Below are positions 29,327-39,827 of a DNA stretch of 64,000 bases, one piece after another. The notes under the pieces are model-generated. The model had not been told where the DNA came from. It worked only from the letters and a program-made list of their open reading frames with translations, and ran no database searches. The DNA is from Closterium sp. Naga37s-1. Its lineage: Eukaryota; Streptophyta; Zygnematophyceae; Desmidiales; Closteriaceae. The stretch spans positions 495,501 through 559,500 of the forward strand of contig CANJKZ010000926.1 in the NCBI GenBank assembly GCA_947471745.1, given 5' to 3'. Position 1 is the stretch's first letter, and each line of letters begins with the position of its first letter. The position numbers and the translations under genes were made by a program.

Positions 29327-29865
29327 GTGAATGCCATCACAATGAAACGGGCCGTCGCTTCAGGAGCTGACGTGTACGCCGTGGACATCACGGAAGTGGA
29401 AGAAGCCGAGAAGCCGAGTGGTTTTCAGACACTTCTGGCAGCCGTACAGCCCGAACTACGGGAATTACTGAAACGGTACCCCGTAATTTTTACCGACGAC
29501 TTACCGGAGGGACTGCCACCTCATAGAGTTGCAACCGGGGGCACATCTGACTGTACAGCGAAAATTTGGACTGACACAGCCCGAGCCGGAGGAGCACAGG
29601 ACGCAGTTAGATTATTTGTTAGAAAGAATGTGTATCAGGCCGAGTTTGTCGCTGTTCGACGCACCGATACTGTTTACGCGAAGAAAGGCAGAGGTTTTTG
29701 GCATGTGCATAGATTACCGAGCAATGGACATGGTTACCGTCAAGTCGCAATATCTCATCCCCGCGCCGACGAACTGATTGACCGACTGCAAACAACTAGG
29801 GTTTTCTCGAAGATCGACTTACGCGGCGGCTACCACCAGATCCGAGTCGAACCAACACACCGCGA
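29327..29865 (+). pseudogene. pol: gypsy reverse transcriptase, N-terminal part
   Basis: One frame has YPVIFTDDLPEGLPPHR and, after a shift, SHPRADELIDRLQTTRVFSKIDLRGGYHQIRVEP. A second frame (29529-29777) has LDYLLERMCIRPSLSLFDAPILFTRRKAEVFGMCIDYRAMDMVTVKSQYLIPAP. RT breaks off after HQIRVEPTHRE. The YxDD block and about 80 residues are absent from both sides of the copia-7 insert. Confidence 0.85.
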
Positions 29866-30902
29866 GTGTCAGCAGTGGCAAAGACCAAGTCGTCGACGTA
29901 CACAAGGACGTAGAACGGCGGCAGCGAAGTGTCGGTGCGTAGAAACAGCGACGGGTCAGCAGTCGAAGGAGCAAACCCAAGAGCCGCAAGCGTCGTCCTC
30001 AGTGTGTCGTGCCACTTGCGAGGCGCCTGGCGGAGACCGTAGACTGGCCGCCGGAGGCTCCACTGGGTACCAGGAGGAAACGACCCAGTGAAGCCAGGTG
30101 GGCGGCGCAGCCAGATCTCCTCGTGCAGGCTGCCCTGTAGGAAAGGAGTGCTGAAGTCAAGAGAGTGAAGCTCGTAGTCACGCTGAGCGGCGACGTGCAG
30201 CAGAACCCGAAGAGTGGTCATCTTCGGGGTAGGGGAGAAGGTCTGGAAGAAGTCAACTCCCTGTCGCTGACTGAAGCCTCGTGCAACGTAACGCGCCTTG
30301 AAGACAGGCGGAGAACCCGGCAGCCGCTTCACCCTGAAAATCCACATGCCACTGACGATGTTCGCCCCAGGTGGGGGAACCTCGTCGACGTAAGTGCCTG
30401 TAGACTTCCAGGATGCCATCTCTGCGTCCATGGCTGTCTGCCACTGAGAGGAGTAGGGACCCTCTATCGCCTCTGCGTAAGAGCGCGGAGTCGGGATGCC
30501 TGGTGCATCCGGGTCTCCCTCAGGTGCAATCAGGATGGACACGAGATGAGGTACAGCAGCTGCAAAACACTCAAAGTCCTCCTGCCTGTCCTCAAGGACG
30601 TCCGTGCCAAGAGCACACTCACCCCCGACGGACGGAGGACAGACAGACTCAGACTCAGCAACAAGACTAGCGGCGTAGTCGAGACGACACGCAGCAGCAA
30701 AGTCAACAAGCTCAGCAACAAGGGCAGACGCAGCAGTAGACTCGAACGAAGGGTCAGTGACAACAGTGGCGAAACGACGCGTGACAGTAGGACTGGCAGC
30801 ACGAGCAAGGTCTGACGGCGGGTCAGGGACGTCAGGAAGAGAGGACGCAGGAGGAGACGGCAGAAGGACACGCTGTGGAGCAGTGGAAGGACGAAGTGCC
30901 AT
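29866..30902 (-). pseudogene. pol: copia-7 reverse transcriptase, 3'-truncated
   Basis: Open frame ...DFAAACRLDYAASLVAESESVCPPSVGGE, IPTPRSYAEAIEGPYSSQWQTAMDAEMASWKSTGTYVDEV, MWIFRVKR, ARGFSQRQGVDFFQTFSPTPKMTTLRVLLHVAAQRDYELHSLDFSTPFLQG and FYVLVYVDDLVFATADT. After this it runs into gypsy antisense sequence. Catalytic YVDD is present; thumb, connection and RNase H are lost. Confidence 0.88.
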
Positions 30903-31917
30903 CTGGTGCGTGCCTGGGACAGGGGGAGGACGCTGACGCGGAACACGACGACCAGTGCAAACAGCGCGAACAGGCGACGCAGGACGAGACTCAGGCTCAC
31001 GACACTCCGTAAGACCTCTAGTCGGCCCAGAGTAAGGAGAAGGACCAGGCAGTGGAGAGGCTGGCTGTAACTGCGACTGCGACTGGTCAGGCGGTGGACA
31101 CAGTAAGGGAGGAGTAGGACCAGTAGAAGGCGGGAGGCCAAGAACCTGCTGAAGGAGTGGAACGAAGTACGGCCGCGGCCGCGCAGCGCCTCCAGAACCA
31201 GCAGAGACAGCACCAGTACCCCCAGCTCCAGGGTCTCCAGCTCCAATATCCGAAGCACCACCAGCTCCAGCACCTCCAGCAGCAACAGCTCCAGCGCCTC
31301 CAGCTCCAACTCCTGCAGCACCACCAGCTCCAGCAGCTCCAGTACCTCCAGTACGAGCACCTCCGGGACCAGTGGCTCCAGCACCTCCAGCAGCTCCAGC
31401 ACCAGCAGCTCCAGTACCTCCAGTATGAGCACCTCCGGCAGCTCCAGCACCAGCAGGACCTCCAGCAGCACCAGCTCCAGCAGCACCTCCAGCTCCAGCA
31501 GCTCCAGTACCTCCAGTACGAGCACCTCCGGGACCAGCGGCTCCAGCACCTCCAGCAGCTCCAGCACCAGCAGTACCTCCAGCTCCAGCAGCACCTCCAG
31601 CGGTAGGCCCCCCAGCTCCAGGAGCACGGCTTCAGCGCCGAGCAAACCACTTGCGCAGCTGCGGTGGAGAGAGTGGCTCCCGCCGTGACAAGACACCCGG
31701 AGGACCTCCAGAGGACAAAGTACCTCCAAGATCAGCTCGCTCAGGCTCAGCACCCCCAGGCTCAGCACCCCCAGACTCAGCACCCTCAAGCTCAGCACCC
31801 CCAGGCTCCGCACACTCAGACTCAGCACCCCCAGACTCAGCACCCCCAGGCCCAACCCCTGGCTCAGCACCTCCAGGCCCCGCACCCGCTGGCTCAGCAC
31901 CCCTAGACGCAGCACCC
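30903..31917 (-). pseudogene. pol: copia-7 integrase-RT linker, low complexity
   Basis: Contains PGGAEP-type repeats (31730-31920), the PPQLRKWFARR variant of the QLREWY motif (31638-31668), and a long array of 'ccagcagctccagtacctccagtacgagcacctcc'-type units (31200-31610). Frame cannot be followed with certainty. Confidence 0.6.
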
Positions 31918-33636
31918 CTAACAGCACCAGAGTCGACAGCTACCTCGACAGGATCGACAGGGTCTACCTGGGACACACCTGAGGGGGCAGGACCCTGAGG
32001 GGGGAGGGGGTCTACCGGAGGAGGACCTGGTGCGAGGAAGAGCGGCGGGGGTGGGGAGAGGGGCAGTGCGGTAGGGAAAGAGACGGTAGTAAGAAACCGA
32101 CTCGTCAAACGTGACGTCCTGAGAGGACAGAACACGACGCGAGGTGGGGTGGTAAAACTGCCAGCCAGGCGCGTCAGGGGGGAAGCCAAGGAAGACGCAG
32201 GGAACAGCACGGGAGGACAGCTTGTCCGCGGAAGAATCGCGGACAAAAGCTCGAGATCCCCAGACACGGAACACAGACGCATCGCCAACCTCCCTCGTCC
32301 ACCGCAGAGTAGGTGTGGTCTCCGGCATGGAGACACGGGGCTTGAGGTTGAGCTGATGCGCCGCGTACCGGACCGCGAACGGCCACAGAAAATGGGGAGC
32401 AGCCGCATGGATCATGGACGTACGAGCGACGTCCATGACCATGCCAATGCGGCGCTCAGCAATCCCATTTTGCTGTGGGGAGGCCGGAAGCGTGAACGTC
32501 TGGCGGATGCCCTCCGCACGACAGAAGGCCCTCAGAAGGTCGGAGGAAAACTCACCACCTCTGTCGGAGTGCAGACGCAGAACAGGAAGGTCCGAGCCGA
32601 AACGCTCGCTGAGCTGGCGACGGGTAGCGCGGATCCAGGTGATCAACACCTCAGTGACCTCACCCTTGCGGCGCAAGGGGAAGACTGTGGTGTAACGCGA
32701 GTAGTCGTCAACGACCAGCAGAAAGTAACGCTCGTGACCCTGTCCACGGACGCGGGCTGGGCCCTACACGTCCATGTGGAGAGTCTGCAGGGGAGCCTCC
32801 GTCGGAGGGAACTCGGAGGAGTGAGGAGTGGCGCGCTGCTGTCCATCAACGCAAGGAACGCAGGTAGGGGCAGGCCCCGGCGGGAGGGGAGGGAGAGACC
32901 GGGGGAGACCAGACACAAGGGTACGGGAGGCCATACCTCGGAGACGAGGCAGGGAGGGGTGACCAAGGCGGTGGTGCCAAAGGAGAGTCTGGTGTGACAG
33001 GAGACGACACAAGCAGGGGGCAGACTCCGGACCAGACGTGGACGCGGCAGCAATCACCTGACCAGACGCGGCTACCTGACGAGATGCAGCAATCGGAGGA
33101 GACGCGGTAGTCAGTGTGTACAGGCTCGACCCAGGCCGATGGGTGAACGTGGCCAGGTGGCGGCCCGTCCGGGTACACGTACAGTGGGTCACACGCTGAC
33201 CTCCCAGAGTGAACTGGTCAACCCACACGTCTTGGAGGTCAGCTCCACTCACCAAGTTCGTAGAGAACGAGGGGAGGTGAAGACCCGACAGTGAGCAAGA
33301 CGGGGCCGCTGGACACGGCAGAACCGTGGAGGAGTGCGCAAGGACGGGGCCCCCAGAGGGGTCCGCCAGGGAGACTGCAACCGGCCGACTGAGCGGCGTG
33401 AGTGTGGTGCTGTCGCGAAAGAAGGAGCGGGAAGCACCTGAGTCAAGCGTGAAGGTGTGCAAGGCCTCAGCAGGCGCAGTACCAGAGAGAGCAGACTCAC
33501 CAACACCTGGAGCAGCAGACTCACTAGCACCTGGAGCAGCAGACTCACTAGCACCTAGAGCAGCAGCCTCAATGCCCGGGTCGGGCGGAACACACAGGTA
33601 ACAGTCACCCTCGGCACTAATAGTCACAGCATACAT
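31918..33636 (-). pseudogene. pol: copia-7 protease-integrase (with a stop in this copy)
   Basis: TFTLDSGASRSFFRD (protease), LLWHHRLGHPSLPRLRGM...CVPCVDG (GAG-pre-integrase), then HMDV followed by TAG at 32764-32766, then GPARVRGQGHERYF, VVDDYSRY, LHSDRGGEFSSDLL and SPQQNGIAERRIGM (catalytic D, D, E), SSADKLSSRAVPCVFLGFPPDAPGWQFYHP. In copy 2 the stop is TGG (W), giving a 572-codon open frame. The frame is lost near 32040 in a G-run before the linker. Confidence 0.88.
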
Positions 33637-34954
33637 GGCAGCAAGGATAGCATCGAAATCAAGATCAAAGATAGCAACACCAGACCTAAGCAGATCAGCC
33701 CAGCGAGGGAGCTCAGCGGCGTCAGGAAACTGTGCACGCCAGGCGTCAGACAGGCGACCGAAACAGCGCTGCGTAGTGTGTGGCAGCCCGCACGTCTCCC
33801 CACGGTGCTCGCCGGTGCGGAGAACGTAAGCGCAGGGACCAACACCCCCAGACCTCCCACGCCCAGCGTACCACTCACGAAGCTGCAGGGGCGACGGGGC
33901 CTCACGGGAACGCGGCTGCTGCTGTCGCTGGCTACCGCCAAAGCCTCCACGCTGCGCGGCTCCACCCCGATCAGCACCACCGCCGCCACCACCCCCACCA
34001 GCACCGCCGCCGCCGCCACCTCCACCCCCGCTGCCGCTGCCTCCACCACCTCCACCTCCGCCACCGACGCCCCCACTCCTGCCACCACCCCAACCTCCAC
34101 CCCCACCCCCTCCGCCTCCTCCACCGCCACCACCGCCGCCCCCGCCGTCCCCTCCACCACCCTTGCCCCCCTTGCCCTTGCCGCTGCGGCGCCTCCCACT
34201 AGGAGCAGACGCAGCCCCGACCTCCTAGGTGCCAACGAGGTCGAGAGTTGCAGCAGAAGCAACAGAGGGCAAAAGGGGAACGGGGGAAACACCCTTCAAA
34301 GAAAGGGGCGCGAGGATCGCCGCGAGAAGCTCCTACAGCGACTATGCTAGTCTCAGCTGCAGTGAGGCGCTCCTCGAGCAGGTCGACGGTGAGCTCGGTG
34401 GGGCAAAGGGAGAGAAAGTGGTCCCTGACTGAGCGAAGGGAGTCAGGGAGACGGGTGACGAGGTAGAAGAGGGTGATGTACATGGGGGGGGGGTTCTTGG
34501 CACGAAACTAGGAGGGAAGCGCAGCGCGGTAGCGTGTGTCACTAGTGCGGAGGTGAGTGATGAGGTCAGCGACTGTGACAAAGGCGGCCAGGTCAGGGAA
34601 CAAGTACGGCAGCATGAGGCGGCAAAGGGCAGCAGTGGCAGGGGAGGAGTAGCGCGCGACTACAGCGTCATACAAAGACTTAGCAGTCTTGTACTGGCCA
34701 AAGTGTGCGCGCTCAGCAGACGGCAGGTGACTACGAACAGCAAGGCGAGCAACAGCGCCACGAGTAGTCCACTGCGAGCGAACCGTACTGTCAGCAATGG
34801 CAGCAGGTGCAACAGAGGCGCCGGATGTGTGATCGAAAAGCGAGACTCCGTCCCTAGAGTCGCACTGAAGATAGAGCTGCAGGTCATCTACCCAAACGTC
34901 GAAATCGACCGCACGACCCTCAGCATCGAAGGTAAGAACAGTAGGGCTAGCCAT
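33637..34954 (-). pseudogene. gag: copia-7 gag
   Basis: Starts MASPTVLTFDAEGRAVDFDVWVDDLQLYLQ at 34954. It reads to RYRAALPS then TAG (34508-34510). The downstream frame (34483-34199) continues with a shift: MYITLFYLVTRLPDSLRSVRDHFLSLCPTELTVDLLEERL. A Gly-rich segment (about 33950-34190), LQLREWYAGRG and the Cys/His motif CX13CX3HX4C (CAYVLRTGEHRGETCGLPHTTQRC, about 33765-33840) follow, then ELPRWADLLRSGVAIFDLDFDAIL leading into protease. Confidence 0.8.
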
Positions 34955-35763
34955 GGCGGCAGTAGCAGCAGTACTAGCAGTAGCAGTAGGAGGAGCGCGG
35001 GGAGGGCAGCGCAGCGCAGTAGGGCAGGGCGGCGCGGTCCAGCAGAGCGGCGCGGCTCGGCAGGGCGGCGCGGCTCGGCAGGGCGGCGCGGCTCGGCAGG
35101 GCGGCGCGGCTCGGCGAGGCGGCGCGGCTCGGCTGGGCGGCGCGGCTCGGCTGGGCGGCGCGGCGCGGCAGGCAGGCGGGCGCGGCGGCGCGCTTAGCAG
35201 GGCGGGCGCTTACCACGGGCGGGTGCAGGGCAGGGCCGCGACGGGCGGTTAGGTCAGGGCCGCAACGGGGCGGCTGTAGGGCAGGGCCGCGACGAGGCGG
35301 CGGTAGAGCAGGGCCGCGACGGGGCGGCAGCAGGGCAGGGCCGCGACAAGGCGGCTGCAGGGCAGGGCCGCGACGGGGCGGCGGTAGAGCAGGGCCGCGA
35401 CGAGCGGCTGAGGGCAGGGCCGCGACGGGTGGCGGCAGGGCAGGGCTGCGACGGGCGGCGAGGTCAGGGCCGCAACGGGGGGCGGCAAGGCAGGGCCGCG
35501 ACGTGCGGTTAGGTCAGGCCGCGACGGGCGGCTAGGTCAGGCCGCGACGGGCGGCGACAGGGCAGGGCCGCGACGGGCGGCTAGGTCAGGGCCGCAACGG
35601 GCTGTTAGGGCAGGGCCGCGACGGGCCGGGAGGGCAGGGCCGCTACGGGCGGCAGTAGGGCAGGGCGCGCGACGGCGCAGGTGAGGCAGGCGCGAGGCGC
35701 GCTTCGGGCAGGGCAGGAAAAAAACAATTATCGTGGTGGGCCCTCAAAAAAACGTTCCCACTA
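34955..35763 (-). other. copia-7 leader with GC-rich tandem repeats
   Basis: Two arrays: 'ggcggcgcggctcggcaggg' (about 20-bp units, 35043-35165) and 'gggcagggccgcgacgggcggc' (about 20-25-bp units, 35220-35660). The sense strand is C-rich (GCCCTGCCC). Copy 2 has lost a 16-bp piece of the second array. No protein is inferred. Confidence 0.75.
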
Positions 35764-35783
35764 GGGAACCTGCTCTGAAACCA
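35764..35783 (-). promoter_or_regulatory. copia-7 primer binding site
   Basis: The sense strand reads TGGTTTCAGAGCAGGTTCCC next to the LTR. It matches the iMet site TGGTATCAGAGC at 11 of 12 bases. Confidence 0.85.
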
Positions 35784-35915
35784 TGTCAGAAAGTAGGAAT
35801 GAAGAATGACTAGAATGACAGCAGTACAGGGTTTGTATAGCAAAACCTAATTGGGCTGTACCCCATAAGGAGTGCCCCACTATAGCCTAGAGCATATAAA
35901 TGCATGGTTCTGACA
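35784..35915 (-). repeat. copia-7 5' LTR
   Basis: 132 bp, TG...CA. It contains AAAACCTAATTGGGCTGTACCCC and TATAGCCTA (complement of the TAGGCTATAGTGGGG core). No partner LTR in this copy. Confidence 0.85.
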
Positions 35916-36660
35916 CTTTGAAGCCGTGCTTAAAATTTTAGCCGAACATCGGTTGCTGACGAAATGTTCAAAGTGCGAGTTTTTTCAAGACCGCTTGGAT
36001 TATTTTTTGCACGTCAATTCGGAGGCTGGAGTCGAGATTGACCCAAAAAGGTTAGACAAAGTCAAAGCATGGCACCCCCAACGAACATCACTGAGATGCA
36101 GAGGTTTTTTGGGTTTGTTAATTATGTGCGTCGGTTCGTCCCCGACATGGAACATTTAACCACCCCACTGACAACTCACTGCGGAAGGGGGTCGCTTTTA
36201 TGTGCCGCCTTCTCTGCCCTGAAAAAAAAAAAAATGTTCGCCGCTCGTTATACGCATCGCCTACCCACACCGCCCATTCGAAGTGGTTACCGACGCCAGC
36301 GACATCGCCATTGGAGCAGTTCTGCTTCAGGACTTCGGCGACGGCTTCCATCGCATACGAGTCACAAAAGATTCACCCGCTCGAAAAGAATTACCCGATA
36401 CACGACTGCAAAATTCTTGCGATCGTGCACGCGTTCAAAGTGTGGCGCTGTTACTTGACCGCCGCAGACGTGGCAGTATGGGCAGATTACCGATTACTAC
36501 ATTACCTCTGCACCCAACCCCACCTCAACCCACAATAAATCTGCTGGCTCGACATTATGGAGTCGTGTTTTCACTACACAGCCACCTATCAAATGGGTCC
36601 CTCCAACAGCGCCGACACACTAACCCGCCCGACTGCCCAAGTACACGCGATACTACTCGC
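35916..36660 (+). pseudogene. pol: gypsy RT end and RNase H
   Basis: LLTKCSKCEFFQDRLDYFLHVNSEAGVEIDPKRLDKVKAW, then TNITEMQRFFGFVNYVRRFVPDMEHLTTPLT (RT thumb/tether). RNase H follows in shifted frames: VVTDASDIAIGAVLLQDFGDGFH, IHPLEKNYPIHDCKILAIVHAFKVWRCYL and ADYRLLHYL. An A-run (36222-36233) marks one frameshift. Copy 2 has MQRFLGF where copy 1 has MQRFFGF. Confidence 0.85.
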
Positions 36661-37900
36661 CCAGATCAGGCCACTGCTCACAGGACTATTCACTCACGGC
36701 TACCAAATAGACCCATTCTTCATTGGCGGTAACTTGCTGCAATTCGCAGCAACACGAAGGGTGTATCACGTAAAAGCCAGCACCGGTCGCATCTGGGTAC
36801 CGGGCTACCCCTTGCTGCGGGAAATATTACTACTGGAGGCACATGACAGGACCTCAGGACATTATGGAGTCGAAAAAACACGACATCAACTGGCGGTAAT
36901 ATCACTGGCCCGAGATGCTAACCGACGTACAGCGACACGTGATATCGTGTCCCACCTGCTAACTCATGAAGTCATTACAACAGCGCCTGGCAGGACAATT
37001 GCAGCCGATACCGCCCCTGGAGCGTCCTTAGCAGCAGGTGACGATGGACTTCGTCACAGGGTTACTGGCTGGGGCAAGTGGAAACGACGCGATCCTCGTG
37101 GTCGTCGATCGGCTGACGTAAATGGCCCATTTCGCAGCTTGCAAGAAATCAAATCTAAGCTGGAGAAATAGCTCGACTCTACATCGCCACCGTCGTTCGC
37201 CTGCACGGTATACCAGCGGCGATCTTAAGTGACCGCAACACGAAATTCACCAGCAAATTCTGGCGGAACCTGTGGCAGCAGTTCAGCACACGACTCCAGT
37301 TCAGTTCATCGTACCACTCCGAAACATAACGCACCAGTCAGACAATGGAACAGATAATTCAAGCCACGTGCGACGACTCGGGAACTTGGGAACAACAGTT
37401 GCCACTCATCGAGTTCGTGCACAACAATTCCACATCAGCCTCCACCCAACAGTCGCCATTTTACCTAAACTACGGACAAAACCCAACAGTACCCATGATG
37501 CCGAACCCCTAGAACCCCGTCCCACGCGCACGCGGAAGTTTTACAGGCAGCCCGGACCCGAGCAGCAGACACGATAAAAAAAATCAAACATTATTGCCAA
37601 GGGCAATGCCGACCGTCACCGCCGACCCGTCACTTATTAGCCTGGCGATATGGTTTTACTAGACACTATGAACCTCCGCCTGCCCATCACCCCAAAATTA
37701 CGCCCAAGATATTGCGGGCCATTTCGCATCAACCACATGATCGCCCCCGTGACCGCCCACCTCCTCCTGCCCATGACTGGTACGCCAGCCCGCCCTTCCA
37801 CGTCAGGCTCCTTTGCCCCTACGTCCAATCGACAAGCCAACTTCCACACAGTCGCCCGTCTAGCATGACACGCCCGTCGATCGAGCCAATCATCACACTC
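36661..37900 (+). pseudogene. pol: gypsy integrase and C-terminal tail
   Basis: Zinc domain: LLLEAHDRTSGHYGVEKT with CPTC in a second frame. Core: VTMDFVTGLLAG (first Asp), LSDRNTKFTSKFWR (second Asp) and TSQTMEQIIQ (Glu). Then LPLIEFVHNNSTSASTQQSPFYLNYGQNP. A GDMVLLDTMNLRLPITPKLRPRYCGPFRI segment follows, typical of the integrase C-terminus. Several stops and shifts. I do not see a convincing chromodomain. Confidence 0.82.
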
Positions 37901-38105
37901 GAAAAAACATAAGCCACCTAGTTCGCGACCCACGTGGAGCACGACGCATCGAGTTCCTGATTCGCTGAAGAGACCGAACGGCCACCGAAGACAACAAAGC
38001 CCCCCTGGATAAGGTTGAAACCCACCCCGTCCTCACCGAGTACCTGCGCAACCTGAAATTCCGCGATATACACGCGCTTTCATAACGGGCCTCCCTTGGG
38101 GGCAG

Positions 38106-38252
38106 TGTAAGGAAACAACTTTTCCTTACTTCGCGTCACACTGCATACCATGTACACGACTGTTCCTACCACTATACACACAACACTAGCCCGTTACCAC
38201 CTCGCGACACTCGCCTCGATACTGTTCGCGCCAACACGACCATCGCGCCCAA
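38106..38252 (+). repeat. gypsy 3' LTR
   Basis: Starts TGTAAGGAAACAACTTTTCC after the purine tract GGGCCTCCCTTGGGGGCAG (38087-38105). It matches 27326-27460. Its 3' boundary is uncertain because similarity fades after CGACCATCGC. Confidence 0.75.
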
Positions 38253-39805
38253 ACCTCCCGCTGGTAACCCGCGACCCGGCCCTACGCTTCGACATTTCCC
38301 AACCTCGACATCAAGTCTGACAAGGCACCCTTTCGCGAGCGCGTTTCTATTGCCGTAAACACATCGCCTTTATGATTTGGCCGGTCGAACTCATATAGGA
38401 TTTGTAATGCGTGGACTTACAAACCGGTCGCCTTAGGGTTGTTGGTTTGTTTAGACCATATTTCCAGCTGCTCTATGCTTTGCTGTACATGGTTACGAAC
38501 GACCTTAATATAACCTTAACCTTAACCTGGCAGGCGCCAAAGGTTCGGCTCGGCCCCACCGCTTTTGCACGGAGAGGGTGGGCGGAGTGGGACCTCCTGT
38601 GCCTCTCATCTCAACCTCGAGGCCGTGGCCTTGTCAGAGCCGAGAGGAATCACTTGGCACATCTACTGTAGTACGGGATTTCCAGAAAACGGGCCGCCGC
38701 TGGCGCCCCTTCCGCGTCAACTCTCGTCGCGTAGCACTGCCTGGGTTGCGGCACCCCCGCGCTATGTACGGCACGGTTCCACGTCAGAGTGGAGAGGAAC
38801 GTGATCAGCACACCCACTGGGGCTTGGGGCACTGTGTGCCTTCGAGGCGGCGCGCCTCCCTCTTTCCCCACCGCGCTCCTTCCCGGTTGCCTCGCTAATC
38901 TTGTCGCTCGGCGGCCATCACGAAAACTGATGGGCGCAACTGACGAGGGACTCCTCGGAAACTGCTGCGCCATCATAACGCAAGTTCATGATGCCGCTCT
39001 TACCAGCACTCGCGCCTCCCAGAGTTCCACGATCGAGAACCCTAAACCCTGGAGGGACGGAGCAGAAGTATGTAGTATATCATTGCCTATCGCATCACGA
39101 TTCAGGAGCACCAGAGTTTCATTTCAGATGACGGAGACGCTCATCGCCCTTCCCATTCAAAATCATTTTCTCGACCTCTCAGCTGTTCTGGATCGAGTAC
39201 CAACATGGTGCGCGCGGCACCTCTCGTTTTCGTCCTGTTCTGTAAGCCGCGTACTACTCTCTTGTCACCCTCTGTAAGCAGTAGTACTATTTTCCTGCCC
39301 TTTTGCTGCTTTTTCTCCTACCCATGGTGACGACTCATCGATCGCGGCAGCAAAACTTGCCGCACTGATTTTTTTTCGTGTCATCGCGCGCCCCTCATGC
39401 TCCTCCCCCGTCCCGCGCTGCCTTGCACGTGCGTTCTTCACTGCCTCCTCCGCGTCTGCCTCGATCTTCCCGCCATTCTTCGCACGCCACGACAGTGCTC
39501 CAGCCGCAGCGTATGAAAATCAGGCCAAGCCCTTGGTGTGGGAAGGGAAGACTGTGAGTAAGTGTCCGATCCGCACCGCTCTTTGCCTCTTGGTTGCAGC
39601 TAGTACACAGTCGGTAGTCCTACTCCTACCCTCCTACTGCTAATGCTTCTCCTGCTACTAGTAATAGCAGCAGCAGGAGGTGGCAGGTGGCATGTGGCAG
39701 GTGCACCGAACTGGGCCACCACCTCCTCCTCTGAAGTTCAACAGATGGTTTCATGCCTCTATTGAAGTAAATGGTATGATTCGATGTGTCGCAAATGGTT
39801 TTATT
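38253..39805. other. Spacer between gypsy and copia-8; possible host exon relics
   Basis: No transposon domain. Left part (38253-39000) is mixed sequence with several overlapping ORFs of 80-110 codons that I do not recognise. Right part has a 120-codon open frame without ATG (39279-39643, GT donor at 39554) and an AG-preceded block (39694-39805) reading TGPPPPPLKFNRWFHASIEVNGMIRCVANGF. See the finding on host exons. Confidence 0.5.
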
Positions 39806-39827
39806 GCAAGTATAGCTCGTAGTCTCC

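Larger units (their letters stand above)
27326..29865 (+). mobile_element. Ty3/gypsy element, 5' part
   Basis: Plus-strand Ty3/gypsy element: 5' LTR, gag from 27663, protease, start of RT, cut at about 29865 by copia-7. The domain order (RT before integrase) is established by the 3' part at 35916-38252, which has RNase H then integrase. Frames are broken many times. Confidence 0.88.
29866..35915 (-). mobile_element. copia-7: copia truncated in RT, nested in the gypsy RT
   Basis: Minus strand. The 5' LTR is 35784-35915 (132 bp, TGTCAGAACC...CTTTCTGACA in sense) with primer site TGGTTTCAGAGCAGG on its inner side. It has a GC-repeat leader, gag, protease, integrase, linker and RT up to YVDDLVFATADT, where it stops abruptly at the gypsy sequence. 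The rest of RT, RNase H and 3' LTR are missing, so this is not a simple insertion; a deletion removed its 3' end together with part of the gypsy RT. Confidence 0.92.
35916..38252 (+). mobile_element. Ty3/gypsy element, 3' part
   Basis: Resumes at FEAVLKILAEHRLLTKCSKCEFF (RT end) and continues with RNase H, integrase, purine tract and 3' LTR from 38106. Together with 27326-29865 it forms one element with about 240 bp of RT missing at the copia-7 site. Confidence 0.88.

Noticed and set aside
30530..31927. 465-codon Leu/Val-rich minus-strand ORF (and its twin at 48821-50218), resembling a membrane protein
   Set aside because: It is an alternative frame of the repetitive integrase-RT linker of copia-7; hydrophobicity arises from CTC/CTG/GTG units. 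No other support.
35220..35660. CRISPR-like array of about 20-25-bp repeats
   Set aside because: Repeats are degenerate, abut each other without unique spacers, and lie in a eukaryotic retrotransposon leader.
34955..35763. Arginine/glycine/alanine-rich ORFs, considered as a histone- or protamine-like gene
   Set aside because: Tandem DNA repeats with open frames on both strands and a 16-bp, non-multiple-of-three difference between duplication copies that no selection has prevented.
37900..38100. Chromodomain at the end of the gypsy integrase
   Set aside because: The region is frameshifted and I could not find the aromatic cage pattern of a chromodomain in any frame.
38411..38898. Three overlapping ORFs of 79-106 codons after the gypsy LTR
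   Set aside because: Overlap in all frames with no motif, no splice signals I trust and no codon pattern; not annotated as genes.
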